Shown here one piece after another: positions 23,773 to 33,050 of a stretch of 64,000 bases of DNA. Origin of the DNA: Whitmania pigra (Eukaryota; Annelida; Clitellata; Hirudinida; Haemopidae); NCBI GenBank assembly GCA_021613335.1, contig JAJTWR010000051.1, forward strand, positions 171,001 to 235,000, in the 5' to 3' direction. Within the stretch, counting starts at the first letter, position 1. Every line of letters starts with the position of its first letter. The translations under genes and the position numbers were made by a program. The notes below the pieces were generated by a model that worked only from the letters and a program-made list of their open reading frames with translations, was not told the origin of the DNA and did not search any database.

Positions 23773-24576
23773 TTGGACCAAAATAAATATAAAACAGTGA
23801 TTTGGGCATATCAATTTTCTAAGACAACAACAACAGAAAGAATTACTCAAAATACTTATAATGTGTGGAGACTTAGAAACCCAGATGACTTCCCAAATAT
23901 GACACCCAAGAAATTGAGTAACATGAGAAGGTTCATATTGAAACAAAATAAATTGTCTGTCACGGAAATAAAAGAAATCGATGAAGATGTTACCTTAGAA
24001 ATTCAAAATCGAAATGACGCAACAAAGCCTCAGAATCTCCAAAAAATTCTAAGAAATCCATTGACTCCTGATAATGAAAGACCAGATATTGATGAACTAA
24101 GAACCATGATAAATAAAGTCAGACAAAAAATATCAGAAGTGAAGACATTTAAAATAGAAGAAAGGAAAACTTTAAATACAATCAGAATACCAAAATACAT
24201 TTCAAAAGAATTACAATTGGCCAACAGAGCCTTAGAAAAAATGTCATTGCAAGCCTCTGATCTAACAGAGATAAATCATACAATTTATGCTATAGCATCA
24301 GTAATTTCAGGAGAAAAAATAGAAAGAATAAATGCAAGGCACCAAATCCAAACACCAATGTGGAAAATTAGAATACAGAAAACAATTGATGGCTTTAGAA
24401 AAGATCTTGCTCTAATACAAGAATTCCAAAAAGGAAACCTTTGTCCTAGAGTTAAAGATAAAGTGAAAAAAATATGCTCTAAGTTCGAGTTGACACTAGA
24501 TCAAGTTCATGATGCTAAAGCCACCACAATTATGAAAATGAATGCAAAAACCCAAAGATTTGAAGAGATTCAATAG
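23773..24576 (+). pseudogene. Dong-like element: region upstream of the reverse transcriptase
   Basis: 268 lysine-rich codons, open, with no catalytic motif. Seen: helix-like stretches (KLSNMRRFILKQNKLS, IDELRTMINKVRQKIS). It precedes the reverse transcriptase in the same orientation and ends 150 bases before it. The next short frame (EN DMKKFYRQLKK around 24610) links the two. Probably the N-terminal portion of the single long polyprotein expected in R4-type elements, now cut by stops. Confidence 0.6.
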
Positions 24577-24725
24577 ACGAACCAACCAATATCACCAAAA
24601 TAAACTTTTTGAAAATGACATGAAAAAGTTTTACAGACAGCTCAAAAAACAAAACAATGAAATAAAAGATCCCCCCAAAGTTAACTGATATAGACAATTT
24701 CTGGAGACAAATCCTAGAGAATCAA

Positions 24726-26153
24726 GTGGAACATAAGCATGCAGTATGGATTGAAAAGACAAAGTTTGCTTTTGAATACATAAAAGAAGTTGAATGGCAG
24801 GATTTTACGATTGATGAAATAAAAAAGGCCATAAAGCAAACCTCCAATTGGAAAGCTCCTGGAATTGACAAGTTGCAAAATTTCTGGGTCAAAAAATTGG
24901 ATGTCATGCACACTGCCTTAACATCAGCGTACAACAATATAATGAAAGATCCATTGCTTCTGCCACATTGGTTGGTGACTGGTATTACATTTTTGATTTC
25001 CAAAGGACAGGATACTAAAGACCCAAGAAACTATAGACCGATAGCGTGCCTACCAACAATGTTCAAAATCCTCACAAGTGCTTTAAACAATAGAATATAT
25101 GACCACTTCCACAAAAACGAATTATTTCCCCCAGAGCAAAAAGGTTGTAAAAGACTGTCAAGAGGCTGTAAAGATCAACTGCTATTAGATTTAGCAATCA
25201 CTCAATCAGCAAAGAAACAAAAGAAAGATTTGAACATGGTATGGATAGATTATAAAAAAGCATTCGACAGTCTCCCACATTCCTGGATAATAGAAGTATT
25301 AAAAATTTATAGAGTGTGTCCTACCATAACAGATTTCATTAAAAGCTCAATGGAAAAATGGAGAACAAAAATGTGCCTTCACCATGAGAAAGGACTAATA
25401 ATGACTGAGACAATAGCAATAAAAAGAGGAATCTTTCAAGGGGATTCACTTTCTGCACTCCTTTTCTGCATGGCTTTGTTCCCTCTCTCTCAACTCCTAA
25501 ACCAACAACAATTTGGATATAACATTGGATGTCAACGCATTACGCACCTATTATATATGGATGATTTGAAACTCTTCATGACAAACAAAGATCAGATGAA
25601 AGAAGCACTAATTATTGTTGAAAAATTCTCTTCTGATATTCAAATGACATTTGGACTGAGTAAATGTGCTGCTGTGGAAATTAAAAAAGGAAAAGTTGTC
25701 CTAGGCAATGGAATAGATATTGACTGCAACACTCACATAAGAAACCTTGATGCAGAGGAATCATACAAATATTTGGGAATGGAGGAGGTGGGGGGAATAA
25801 AGCAGGAGATGATGAAAGACAAAATCAAGAAAGAATACTATAAAAGAGTCAAACAGATTCTGAAGACTCAGTTAAATGCAAAAAACAAGATAACAGCAAT
25901 CAACAACCTTGCCATCCCCGTTATGAGCTATAGTTATGGCATACTTGAATGGCTCAGATCCGATCTACAAAAGATAGACAGGAGGACAAGGAAGTTACTT
26001 ACCTTGGCAGGTGCACATCATCCTAATGCTGATGTAGACAGACTGTACTTTGGACGATCAGAGGGAGGAAGAGGCCTTATTAGTATTGAAAATTCATTTG
26101 AAAAAAACAATGCTAAATCTGAAAACATACATCCAGGCAAACACACAAGATAG
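24726..26153 (+). CDS. Dong-like element: reverse transcriptase domain
   Basis: 475 residues, the longest intact frame in this element. Seen in order: NWKAPGIDKL (41-50), RNYRPIACLP (101-110), RLSRGCKDQLL (143-153), the first catalytic aspartate in IDYKKAFD (174-181), FQGDSLSALLF (237-247), the YMDD box (277-280) and YKYLGME. These cover the full palm of a non-LTR reverse transcriptase. The start given is an open-frame limit (an ATG), not a proven initiator, because upstream frames belong to the same polyprotein. Would copy its RNA at a nicked target; likely inactive as a whole element. Confidence 0.85.
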   Translation: MEHKHAVWIEKTKFAFEYIKEVEWQDFTIDEIKKAIKQTSNWKAPGIDKLQNFWVKKLDVMHTALTSAYNNIMKDPLLLPHWLVTGITFLISKGQDTKDPRNYRPIACLPTMFKILTSALNNRIYDHFHKNELFPPEQKGCKRLSRGCKDQLLLDLAITQSAKKQKKDLNMVWIDYKKAFDSLPHSWIIEVLKIYRVCPTITDFIKSSMEKWRTKMCLHHEKGLIMTETIAIKRGIFQGDSLSALLFCMALFPLSQLLNQQQFGYNIGCQRITHLLYMDDLKLFMTNKDQMKEALIIVEKFSSDIQMTFGLSKCAAVEIKKGKVVLGNGIDIDCNTHIRNLDAEESYKYLGMEEVGGIKQEMMKDKIKKEYYKRVKQILKTQLNAKNKITAINNLAIPVMSYSYGILEWLRSDLQKIDRRTRKLLTLAGAHHPNADVDRLYFGRSEGGRGLISIENSFEKNNAKSENIHPGKHTR

Positions 26154-26400
26154 ACTAGTGGGTTTGATCGAAAAAATGAAAAAATTCTTAAATATAAAGA
26201 TTTACAAATTGAAGTCAGTAGAATGTGGAAAGTTGAAGTCAAAACAATACCAGTCATCGTGGGAGCATTAGGAACAATTCCAGAAAACTACAGGAAAGAG
26301 CTGGAGCAGATCCCAGGAAGGCCGAACTAATATGAAATACAAAAGATTGCATTGAATGGAACTGCCCATATACTCAGAAAGATTCTGGGATGACATTTCA
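26154..26400 (+). pseudogene. Dong-like element: C-terminal remnant
   Basis: In other frames the sequence reads IPVIVGALGTIP, then after a stop IQKIALNGTAHILRKILG, the closing pattern of R4/Dong-type polyproteins. The expected CCHC finger and PD..D-type endonuclease between the reverse transcriptase and this tail are too short or absent, so an internal deletion is inferred. Confidence 0.65.
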
Positions 26401-26546
26401 GTTAAACAAACGACAGAATTTTTGTTTTGTTTTGTTTCGACTTTATTTTTAGGATTTAAGATGACATGCATGCTAGTTTTGTGTGCCTGTGGACTCTTGT
26501 TGAGACCTGGCGTCATTGACTTTCCGACCGTTGCGTTGTGTTGAAT

Positions 26547-26553
26547 TAATAAA

Positions 26554-26601
<48 letters not shown>

Positions 26602-26677
26602 TGTATTAATAATAATAATAATAATAATAATATAATAATAATAATATAATAATAATAATAATAATATAATAATAATA

Positions 26678-26735
<58 letters not shown>

Positions 26736-26740
26736 TGTAT
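26547..26740 (+). repeat. TAA microsatellite array (right flank of the Dong-like LINE)
   Basis: TAA/AAT units broken by two TTGTATTAAT interruptions, one near 26600 and one at the right end. Confidence 0.95.
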
Positions 26741-26744
26741 TAAT

Positions 26745-27165
26745 TTATTTATTTATTTTATTTAACCGGTCGAAGGGCTAAACAGCCACTAATACGACCA
26801 GCCAAATGTTTGGCCTGAGAACAATAACATTGTGGTCACCGGTTGAAATGGGGCACCGCACTTCAATTGATGAGATAAACTGAGGATTATTTGAAAGCAC
26901 AAGATCAAGGATTTTATCATGACGTGTAACAGTTGTAACAAATTTATGGAACCCGCAGTCGTTGAAGAAATCCAAGAAAAGTCTGTAAATACTGTTGTTT
27001 GGTGCAGTATGGTAGGTCCAATTAAAGGCTGGGAGATTAAAATCACCACATAGACAGAGGGTGTATTTGGCTGAACAAAGGTGATATAAACATTTGATAC
27101 TTTCAGTAGCATAGTTTAGAGCCTTAGGGTCAAATCCTCCAGAACGGTAATAAACTATGATTCTA
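26745..27165 (-). pseudogene. CR1-like LINE endonuclease fragment
   Basis: On the minus strand two frames carry pieces of an apurinic-type endonuclease: CGDFNLPAFNWTYH in one and ILDLVLSN plus STGDHNVIVL in the other. These correspond to GDFN, LDL.LS and SDHN motifs of LINE endonucleases. It has a T/A-rich tail at its left end (26740-26762). Heavily shortened. Confidence 0.75.
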
Positions 27166-27169
27166 TAAG

Positions 27170-27604
27170 CAGTTACTGTAATTAATTACATTTTTTGGTA
27201 ATTTTTACTTGTAACAGTTACAAAAATTTTTTTTTACTTGTGCTTGTAATAAATTACTATTTTCGGTCATACTTTTAATTCGTTACCTTTTTGGCACAAG
27301 ACGTTACAAAGTAACATAAATAAAATTTTAAATTAGTTTATTTAATTTTAAAACTTTATCAAAATTCTAGATTGTTATTCTTTGGTTCGTAAGAAAACCT
27401 TCTTCTTTCCGATCATCGCTCATTTGTTATTGTGGTTATCGCCGGTCGTTTTTGTTAAATCGGAAATTGTTGATTAGTCATACCGAAGCTTTTTTAATAT
27501 ATAATATTGTATACATATAATAATATAAGATTTAATATATCATAGTATGGATTCATTTGAAGCCAGTTTGAGTGTCGTTAGCGAAGATAAGAGGAACAAG
27601 CTTG
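27170..27604 (+). pseudogene. hAT transposon, left end and start of the transposase gene
   Basis: TTACTGTAATTAATTAC and repeated ACTTGTAAC/GTTAC motifs are typical of hAT subterminal DNA. An ATG at 27547 opens MDSFEASLSVVSEDKRNKL. The frame stops at the LINE insertion (27605) and is taken up again at 31026 after the duplicated target, leading into a BED finger. Confidence 0.7.
27595..27604 (+). repeat. Target-site duplication, left (AACAAGCTTG)
   Basis: AACAAGCTTG here recurs at 31026-31035. The two copies bound the I-like LINE and prove it entered the hAT gene later. Confidence 0.9.
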
Positions 27605-27771
27605 ATTTATTTATTTTATTTTATTTATTTATTTATTTGATTAAAGTCCGTTGCATAACTAAGATGATTTGGACTTGTTAGTTAGTGTTAGTTATTAAAA
27701 ATTAATAATATGTATTAGTGTAATAATAGGGATAAATAATAATAAGTTAAATAAAGTTTAGATAAAAATCA

Positions 27772-28998
27772 CTAAAGTAATTGATTCCGATTTTTGCAAA
27801 TCCATCTGTATATGATGTCCACACTCGCTGGATTGCTAAGCAAGAAACTCATATCAGATAGACTTGTATTGAGTCTGATTTCTCTCCTCAGGGCAGATTG
27901 GGCCGGACATTCCATGAGGAAATGCTGCACATTTTCATCTTCCTGAGGGCACGTCTTGCACTTTCCGTCTGGATGATGTTTTAAGAGAACTAGGTGTTGG
28001 TTCAGAGCACATTTTCCAACTCGGAGTCTGGAAATAAGGACCTCCTTTTTCCTTGAGGCACATTGGAACTTGCTCTTAGTCGACACAAGTTTCTCTATGG
28101 TCTTGTAATGCTGGCTTCGCGGGTCTTCGTCCCATCTGGCTTGCCACTGTTGGATGATGTTGCGTGCCACGGACCTTTCGACATCCTTGACAGACGCTGG
28201 GATCCAGCGGTCTATCTGATCCCTTGCAGTGGCGGCTTTTGCCAGAGCATCGGCCTTCTCATTGCCAGGGATTCCAACGTGAGCAGGAACCCAGACGAGC
28301 GTGACCTTTTTGCCGCTCTCCTGGGTATCTGAAATTAGAAACTGGGTTTTCTTAATGTCAGGGGCATCATTATTGCAATCCTTTAGTGCCTCTAAAGCAC
28401 TAAGCGAATCGCTCAGAACAACTATATCGAAGGTCTCCCCCTGATAGGAGTCCTTCACGTTAATCAGACAGTCCTCAATGGCTGCTGGTTCGACAGAACT
28501 TATGCAGCTGTGACTTGATGTCCTGAGGCTTTTCGTCGGGATGTGGATCCCTATTCCTGCCTTGTTGTCTGTCGTCTTCGAGGCATCCGTATAACAAAGG
28601 AGACTTCCCTGGAGATCCCATATCTTCTCCATTGCTACCAGCTTCCTCAGAGGGTCGTCGGATGCGAAGGAGAGATTCGAGGTGTCAATCACCGGTTTCC
28701 TCAGTCTCCAAGGAGAAATTGTGGGAGTTTCCTCTTCGATATCTCCTAGGATGTCTGCCAGAAGGAGGGACTCGACTTTCTCGTACGGGGTTGTCTCCCC
28801 TCGTTTCTTTATCTTGAAGTGGAGCCTAGCTTGAGACTTGGACTTTTTGCCGTCTGAAATGAAGTATTTAGATTTAACTGATTCATTTTTAATGGCAATA
28901 GACCTGAGGGCGTGGTTTGCCATGAGCTTCTTACGACGTAGGTCGAGGGGAAGCTCACCGCATTCCACCAGTAGAGACGAGGCACTTGTTCCCCTCAT
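27772..28998 (-). CDS. I-like LINE: RNase H domain segment
   Basis: 408 residues. Seen: RNase H motifs CYTDAS with D138, EPAAIE with E170, LSDSLSALEAL with D197 and WVPAHVGIPGNEKAD with H240 and D250. A cysteine/histidine cluster follows near the C terminus (CKTCPQEDENVQHFLMEC), common downstream of RNase H in I/Jockey-like elements. All four acidic residues are present. The frame closes at 27772, about 130 bases before the AAATA tail. Confidence 0.9.
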   Translation of the reverse strand: MRGTSASSLLVECGELPLDLRRKKLMANHALRSIAIKNESVKSKYFISDGKKSKSQARLHFKIKKRGETTPYEKVESLLLADILGDIEEETPTISPWRLRKPVIDTSNLSFASDDPLRKLVAMEKIWDLQGSLLCYTDASKTTDNKAGIGIHIPTKSLRTSSHSCISSVEPAAIEDCLINVKDSYQGETFDIVVLSDSLSALEALKDCNNDAPDIKKTQFLISDTQESGKKVTLVWVPAHVGIPGNEKADALAKAATARDQIDRWIPASVKDVERSVARNIIQQWQARWDEDPRSQHYKTIEKLVSTKSKFQCASRKKEVLISRLRVGKCALNQHLVLLKHHPDGKCKTCPQEDENVQHFLMECPAQSALRREIRLNTSLSDMSFLLSNPASVDIIYRWICKNRNQLL

Positions 28999-29234
28999 GC
29001 CACCGCAACAGATCTTCAGCGCTTGGTATTAAAGCCTATCGTAGGTGTCCCTGATCTGTTTGCATCCCAGATCTACCACCTCGCAGCCATAGTCGAGGAC
29101 GGAGCGTATAGTGGCTCTGTAGACTTGTAGCTAAGTGGATTTGCTAGCACCCCATGAGCTTCCCGAGATAGCTCTCATTGCATTGAGTCTTTTCAAGCAA
29201 CGTGTCTTGACAGCCTCTGCGTGAGCAGACCAAC
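28999..29234 (-). pseudogene. I-like LINE: reverse transcriptase thumb, broken
   Basis: Other minus frames carry CLKRLNAMRAISGSSWG and then a segment reading SVLDYGCEVVDLG and ALKICCGGMRG, the usual link between palm and RNase H. At least one frameshift (after 29235) and one in-frame stop (~29028) separate the two long frames. Confidence 0.7.
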
Positions 29235-30953
29235 TTAGTCTAGGTCTAGGACGATTCCTAAGAAGGTGGCCGTTGGAGACAGAGGGATTTCTTCCTTTCC
29301 GATGCGAAGTCTGATGTTGGCCTCACTCCTCTTGACCCAGCTGCTTGTAAATAAAACTGCTTGTGATTTAGACGCAGATATCTTAAAACCATTAGCAGAT
29401 AAAAACTTAGCCGTAGTGTCAAGCTGCTTTTGCATGCGTGTTGTCATTGCTTTTGAGGACGTCCCGGTCGTCCATAGAGCAATGTCATCGGCATACTTGG
29501 ACAGCTCGACCCTTTTCTGTGGGTTTGGAATTGCATTCATCATGATGATAAATAAAAGAGGACTGAGGACGCTGCCTTGTGGAGTGCCGTTTTCTAATAC
29601 GACTGGTTCGGAGAGAGCTGATCCAACCCTCACTTGAATACATCTATTCTGGAGGAAGTTGTGGATCCATTCCAGTGGTTTGCCCCTGACACCCATCTCG
29701 GAAAGTTGTCCTATGATCCCCTCTCTCCAAACCATGTCGAAAGCTTTTTCCAGGTCTAAGAAGACTCCAAGAGTCATCTGCTTCTTGGATGAGGCAATAT
29801 CTTGCGTTAGTCTGACTATGTGGTCCACACAGCCTCGGCCTTTTCTGAAACCAGCTTGGTACTGGTTCAACAGGTTTTTGCTCTCTAGGAACCATCTGAG
29901 TCTCGTGGCAATCACCCGCTCCAGAAGTTTGCAAAGAGTGGACGTCAGCGAGATGGGGCGGTAAGAGGAAGGCAACTCGGGGGGCTTCCCTTTCTTTGGG
30001 ATTGGGACGACTATAGCTCTCTTCCATGAACCAGGGACCATTCCGGATAACCAGGATTGGTTGAAGAGAGCTACGATCCCTTTGAGACTTGCGGTTGGGA
30101 GCCTTCCTAGCATCTCGTAGTGGATGTCATCAGGTCTCGGAGATGAATTCCCACATTTACTTAGTGCATCAATAACTTCGGAAATGTTGATGGGATCCGA
30201 GAGGGGCGAGTCCTTTGGGGCGAAAAGTTCAGCTTCCTTAGCTATCTTACGTTGCGGGCAGGCAGCTTGTCCAGTGTGGTGGCTGGTGCTCTCGCATGTC
30301 GCGCAGCGTCGCTCGATCTCCTTATTTGGGCACTCTTTCAGAGAGTGCTCTCCCAGGCATCTGGGACACTTTATCTTACCAGTGCAATTTGCGGCTATGT
30401 GACCATAGCCATTGCACTGATAGCACCTTATTGGCTCCCTTATATAAGGTCTGACCTTAAAACTAAGGTAGCCAATCTTCACTTTCTCAGGGACCTTACC
30501 CTTAAAACTAAGGATGACCACAGAAGAGGCCTCCTTCTTTCCTCCGACATTCTTAAGGACTCTGGTTGCGCACTCGCAGCCAGTGCATTCCACTATGGTC
30601 TCATTATCGACACCGGAGGGGACGGCGATAATGCAGTATTTCGGCTTAGCCGCCATGCGGGGACTGGCCGAAACACCGTCCAACACTTTAACTTGAGATA
30701 GTGTTTCTATCTCAGCATCATTCTTGGCTAGAACGATGAGAAGATTATTACGAGAAATAATCTTCACATCTTTCCTGCCAACTAATTCACTAACCTGACG
30801 CTGAACCCTAGCTGGGTTCAGCTTACCCGTCTCCGTTTTGAAGAAGACCTTCGTTGCCTTCACTTTCGGAGCCTCCTCGACCGTTAATGACGCAGAAGAG
30901 GCGACTCTCCTGCGTTTTCGGCTCTCGACGACTCGGAAACCGTCCTCGTCCAT
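29235..30953 (-). CDS. ORF1 zinc-knuckle region fused in frame to reverse transcriptase
   Basis: 572 residues. Seen: a basic N terminus (SRKRRRVASS) and three knuckles, CYQCNGYGHIAANC (177-190), CPRCLGEHSLKEC (196-208) and CATCESTSHHTGQAAC (217-232). From ~245 it is directly a reverse transcriptase: SSYRPISLTS (329-338), the catalytic FLDLEKAFD (398-406), GTPQGSVLSPLLF (456-468) and YADD (487-490). In I-type LINEs the knuckles end ORF1, and a separate ORF2 starts with an endonuclease, so this fusion marks an in-frame internal deletion removing the end of ORF1 and the endonuclease. The 3' end of the frame breaks at 29235 by a frameshift. Confidence 0.9.
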   Translation of the reverse strand: MDEDGFRVVESRKRRRVASSASLTVEEAPKVKATKVFFKTETGKLNPARVQRQVSELVGRKDVKIISRNNLLIVLAKNDAEIETLSQVKVLDGVSASPRMAAKPKYCIIAVPSGVDNETIVECTGCECATRVLKNVGGKKEASSVVILSFKGKVPEKVKIGYLSFKVRPYIREPIRCYQCNGYGHIAANCTGKIKCPRCLGEHSLKECPNKEIERRCATCESTSHHTGQAACPQRKIAKEAELFAPKDSPLSDPINISEVIDALSKCGNSSPRPDDIHYEMLGRLPTASLKGIVALFNQSWLSGMVPGSWKRAIVVPIPKKGKPPELPSSYRPISLTSTLCKLLERVIATRLRWFLESKNLLNQYQAGFRKGRGCVDHIVRLTQDIASSKKQMTLGVFLDLEKAFDMVWREGIIGQLSEMGVRGKPLEWIHNFLQNRCIQVRVGSALSEPVVLENGTPQGSVLSPLLFIIMMNAIPNPQKRVELSKYADDIALWTTGTSSKAMTTRMQKQLDTTAKFLSANGFKISASKSQAVLFTSSWVKRSEANIRLRIGKEEIPLSPTATFLGIVLDLD

Positions 30954-31025
30954 ACTTCCGATATTAGAAGAACTTATGTTGTTTGAGCGATAATTTAACC
31001 AAACAACCCGATCTGTTAGCGAAAA

Positions 31026-31614
31026 AACAAGCTTGAAGAACCGTGGCCGTATTTATACAGAATGTTCAAACTTCAATCAAAGGAAGATCATATAAGTATG
31101 CATGCCTACTCTGCCAACAGAAAAAAAACTATATGTTCAGCATATGAAGTTTCTTTATCTAACTTGAAGAAGCACGTGGAACGCATGCATCCAACAGAAG
31201 TTAAGGAATATGGGATATCTGTTGCCAACGGTTGTCAAGCTTCATGAGAAACTGGTAGCCAAAACAGCATCTTCTGATGAAGCAATGGCGGACGAACTGA
31301 AAGCATCTCATTCTTCTGATGCTGACAGTGTTGAAGACACTGCAATTGCACAAGGTCAACTGATATTCTGATGAAGTATCTTCAAGACCGATCAGATGAC
31401 ATGAACATTATTTATCCAGTTGAATGCTCCTCTGCCATCTAGTGCAGCTATTGAACGTTTATTCAGCTATGCTGGTATGAACAGCAGAAGGGCCATAATG
31501 AGTGACAAACTATTCGAAGACTTCATTGAACTTATTATTACAACTTCTGAGATTAGTGAGAATCCACTTGCGTTTTTCAACCCTCAGCCTGCATACGAGT
31601 CAAATCTCGATTGA
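31026..31614 (+). pseudogene. hAT transposase, right part: BED finger then dimerisation domain
   Basis: Begins with the duplicated target AACAAGCTTG and continues the frame from 27604 with EEPWPYLYRMFKL, then a BED-type finger (CSAYEVSLSNLKKHVERMHP), although the expected first cysteine pair has become SAN. A second frame at 31420-31614 carries the C-terminal hAT dimerisation motif (PLPSSAAIERLFSYAGM and MSDKLFEDFIEL). Nearly all of the catalytic core is missing between them. Non-functional and internally deleted. Confidence 0.8.
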
Positions 31615-32012
31615 AAAACACCTTGCGCAGCTCAGGGTCCGGAGAAGCTCTAAGGATTCAAGATGAAGATATTATTGAATCAACAGAGCCTTCAAGAGTG
31701 ACACAGAGCTTGGAAGCAGGACCCTTGTCCCTGCCCAGTCGCCTGGTTCTAATCACCCGAGGTTTGACAGTTAGGTTTCTTTCACAGAACTCCTCAAAAA
31801 CTGTGGAGTCGTTACTATCAGGTCTTTGTGTGAGACCTGAAATAATGACGTTGGTCGACCTCTGCTCTATTTCACTCTTCTCCCTCTCGAAGTCCAGTAG
31901 TGCTTTAGTTGTTATTTTTGCAGCCGTTTCAACATTGGCAGTAACATTTGTATTATTATCATTCAAAGTTTCAAGCTTTGTTAACAAAGGTGCGAGAGTA
32001 GCCGTGAGATAG
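31580..32012 (-). pseudogene. CR1-like LINE ORF1 fragment
   Basis: On the minus strand: a coiled-coil-like stretch (TTKALLDFEREKSEIEQRS) followed by TNVIISGLTQRPD, VIRTRRLGRDKGPASKLCVTL and, further on, KVFFNRDLTR. This order is typical of LINE ORF1 with an RNA-recognition-like fold. Truncated at both ends. It may belong to the same family as the CR1-like element at 34.2-37.1 kb. Confidence 0.65.
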
Positions 32013-32015
32013 TCA

Positions 32016-32150
32016 GCAGTGATGGGCTTTAACTACTTTTTAAAAAAGTAGTTAGTAACTATTTTTAACTACTTTTTAAATAAGTAGTTAATACTACTTT
32101 TTAAATAATTTATTACAAAAAGTGCATGTTGTTTATAACACATTTAAAAG
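32016..32150. repeat. hAT-type terminus (GGGCTTTAACTACTTTTT family)
   Basis: CAGTGATGGGCTTTAACTAC followed by repeated AAGTAGTTAGTAACTA. The same family occurs at 54612-54850. No partner end was found here. Confidence 0.6.
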
Positions 32151-32734
32151 TTATTACAAAAGTTAAAGAACGTCCATCAAATCAGTTTCGATCAGAACGC
32201 AATGTACCATGGAACACAGGAAATTATTAAACTGTCGCTGACATCTGAAATGCATTTTACGGAAGCGGTTGACACACTAAGTTGCATTGTGTCCTGGCCT
32301 CAGACTTGGCAACTCGTATCAGAAACTGTCCATGTGAATAACATCTGAGTGACATTTTCGACTGTATGTCTTATCGAATAACTCGTGTCAAAATACCCAT
32401 ACACGCTTTATTAATTTCATTGCAAAACTTACAAACTAAGACATTACCTAATACTGTCAACGTAGGTGTAGTAACAGTGTTCAGTTAACAATCAGCCTGT
32501 TAATCAAAACAAGGAAATAAAAAATAAATCTGATCATAGTTAAAATATGAAGGCACTATATCTACAGCACATTGAATTTTTTTTATTGAAATTATATATG
32601 TAACATTTGTGAAATTTAAAATTTTTGGGGAAAAGAAATTATTTACTATAACATTTACTAAACAAACTCAAGGTAAAAGTAACGGCTGCAATAAAATAAA
32701 GATGTCTGACTGACAAGCGAATAAACCTTACCCC
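32151..32734. other. Non-coding
   Basis: No gene-like frame. Possibly the interior of the hAT relic, too diverged to say. Confidence 0.3.
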
Positions 32735-33050
32735 AGGGGTTCCCAACCTGGGAGCCAGGGCTCCCTAGGGGAGCCGTGAAGGGGGTCCAGGGGGGCCGTG
32801 GAGTACTTTTCAAAATTCAGCATAAAAAATTTTATTCTTAAACTAAATTTTAAAAAAATATTTATGCATAACTTGACTATCTTCTGTCTAGAGTCTTATT
32901 TTGTATCTTTAATAATTTATTAATGAGTTTGACTATCTTCTGTCTCAAAGTTTCAAACCAGTTAAATCCCCTTACCCCCCCCCCCACCAAAAAAAAAACT
33001 GATCGGATTTGGAAAAATTGCAGGGTCTCTGCCCCCCCTAGTTGCGCCAC
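32735..33050. repeat. Two further hAT-type ends
   Basis: CAGGGGTTCCCAACCTGGG at 32736 is a common hAT/Charlie-style terminus. CCCCCCTAGTTGCGCCACTG ending at 33052 is another hAT-style terminus in the opposite sense. They may be the two ends of a scrambled MITE or separate fragments. Confidence 0.5.

Larger units (their letters stand above)
23221..26546 (+). mobile_element. R4/Dong-like non-LTR retrotransposon set inside TAA repeats
   Basis: The coding-like sequence begins the base after the left TAA array and ends in GAATTAATAAAAATAATAAT, merging with a right TAA array at 26547. The reverse transcriptase has the R4-clade signature (QKGCKRLSRGCKDQLLLDLA). Known: the silkworm Dong element inserts into TAA repeats. 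The copy is dead: several frameshifts break the open frames, and the C-terminal zinc-finger and restriction-like endonuclease part appears largely missing. Confidence 0.8.
27605..31025 (-). mobile_element. I-like LINE with gag-like zinc knuckles, RT and RNase H, lacking endonuclease
   Basis: Runs from 31025 (5' end) to an AAATA-repeat tail at 27605-27640. The two long frames cover nucleic-acid-binding ORF1, reverse transcriptase and RNase H. At 3.4 kb it is much shorter than a full I-type element (about 5-6 kb, family knowledge), because the endonuclease is missing. Flanked by a 10-11 bp target duplication. The same 3' tail (AAGTCCGTTGCATAACT) occurs at 37405-37430. Confidence 0.9.

Noticed and set aside
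29266..30701. Several plus-strand frames of 60-149 codons
   Set aside because: Antisense of the I-like LINE coding region.
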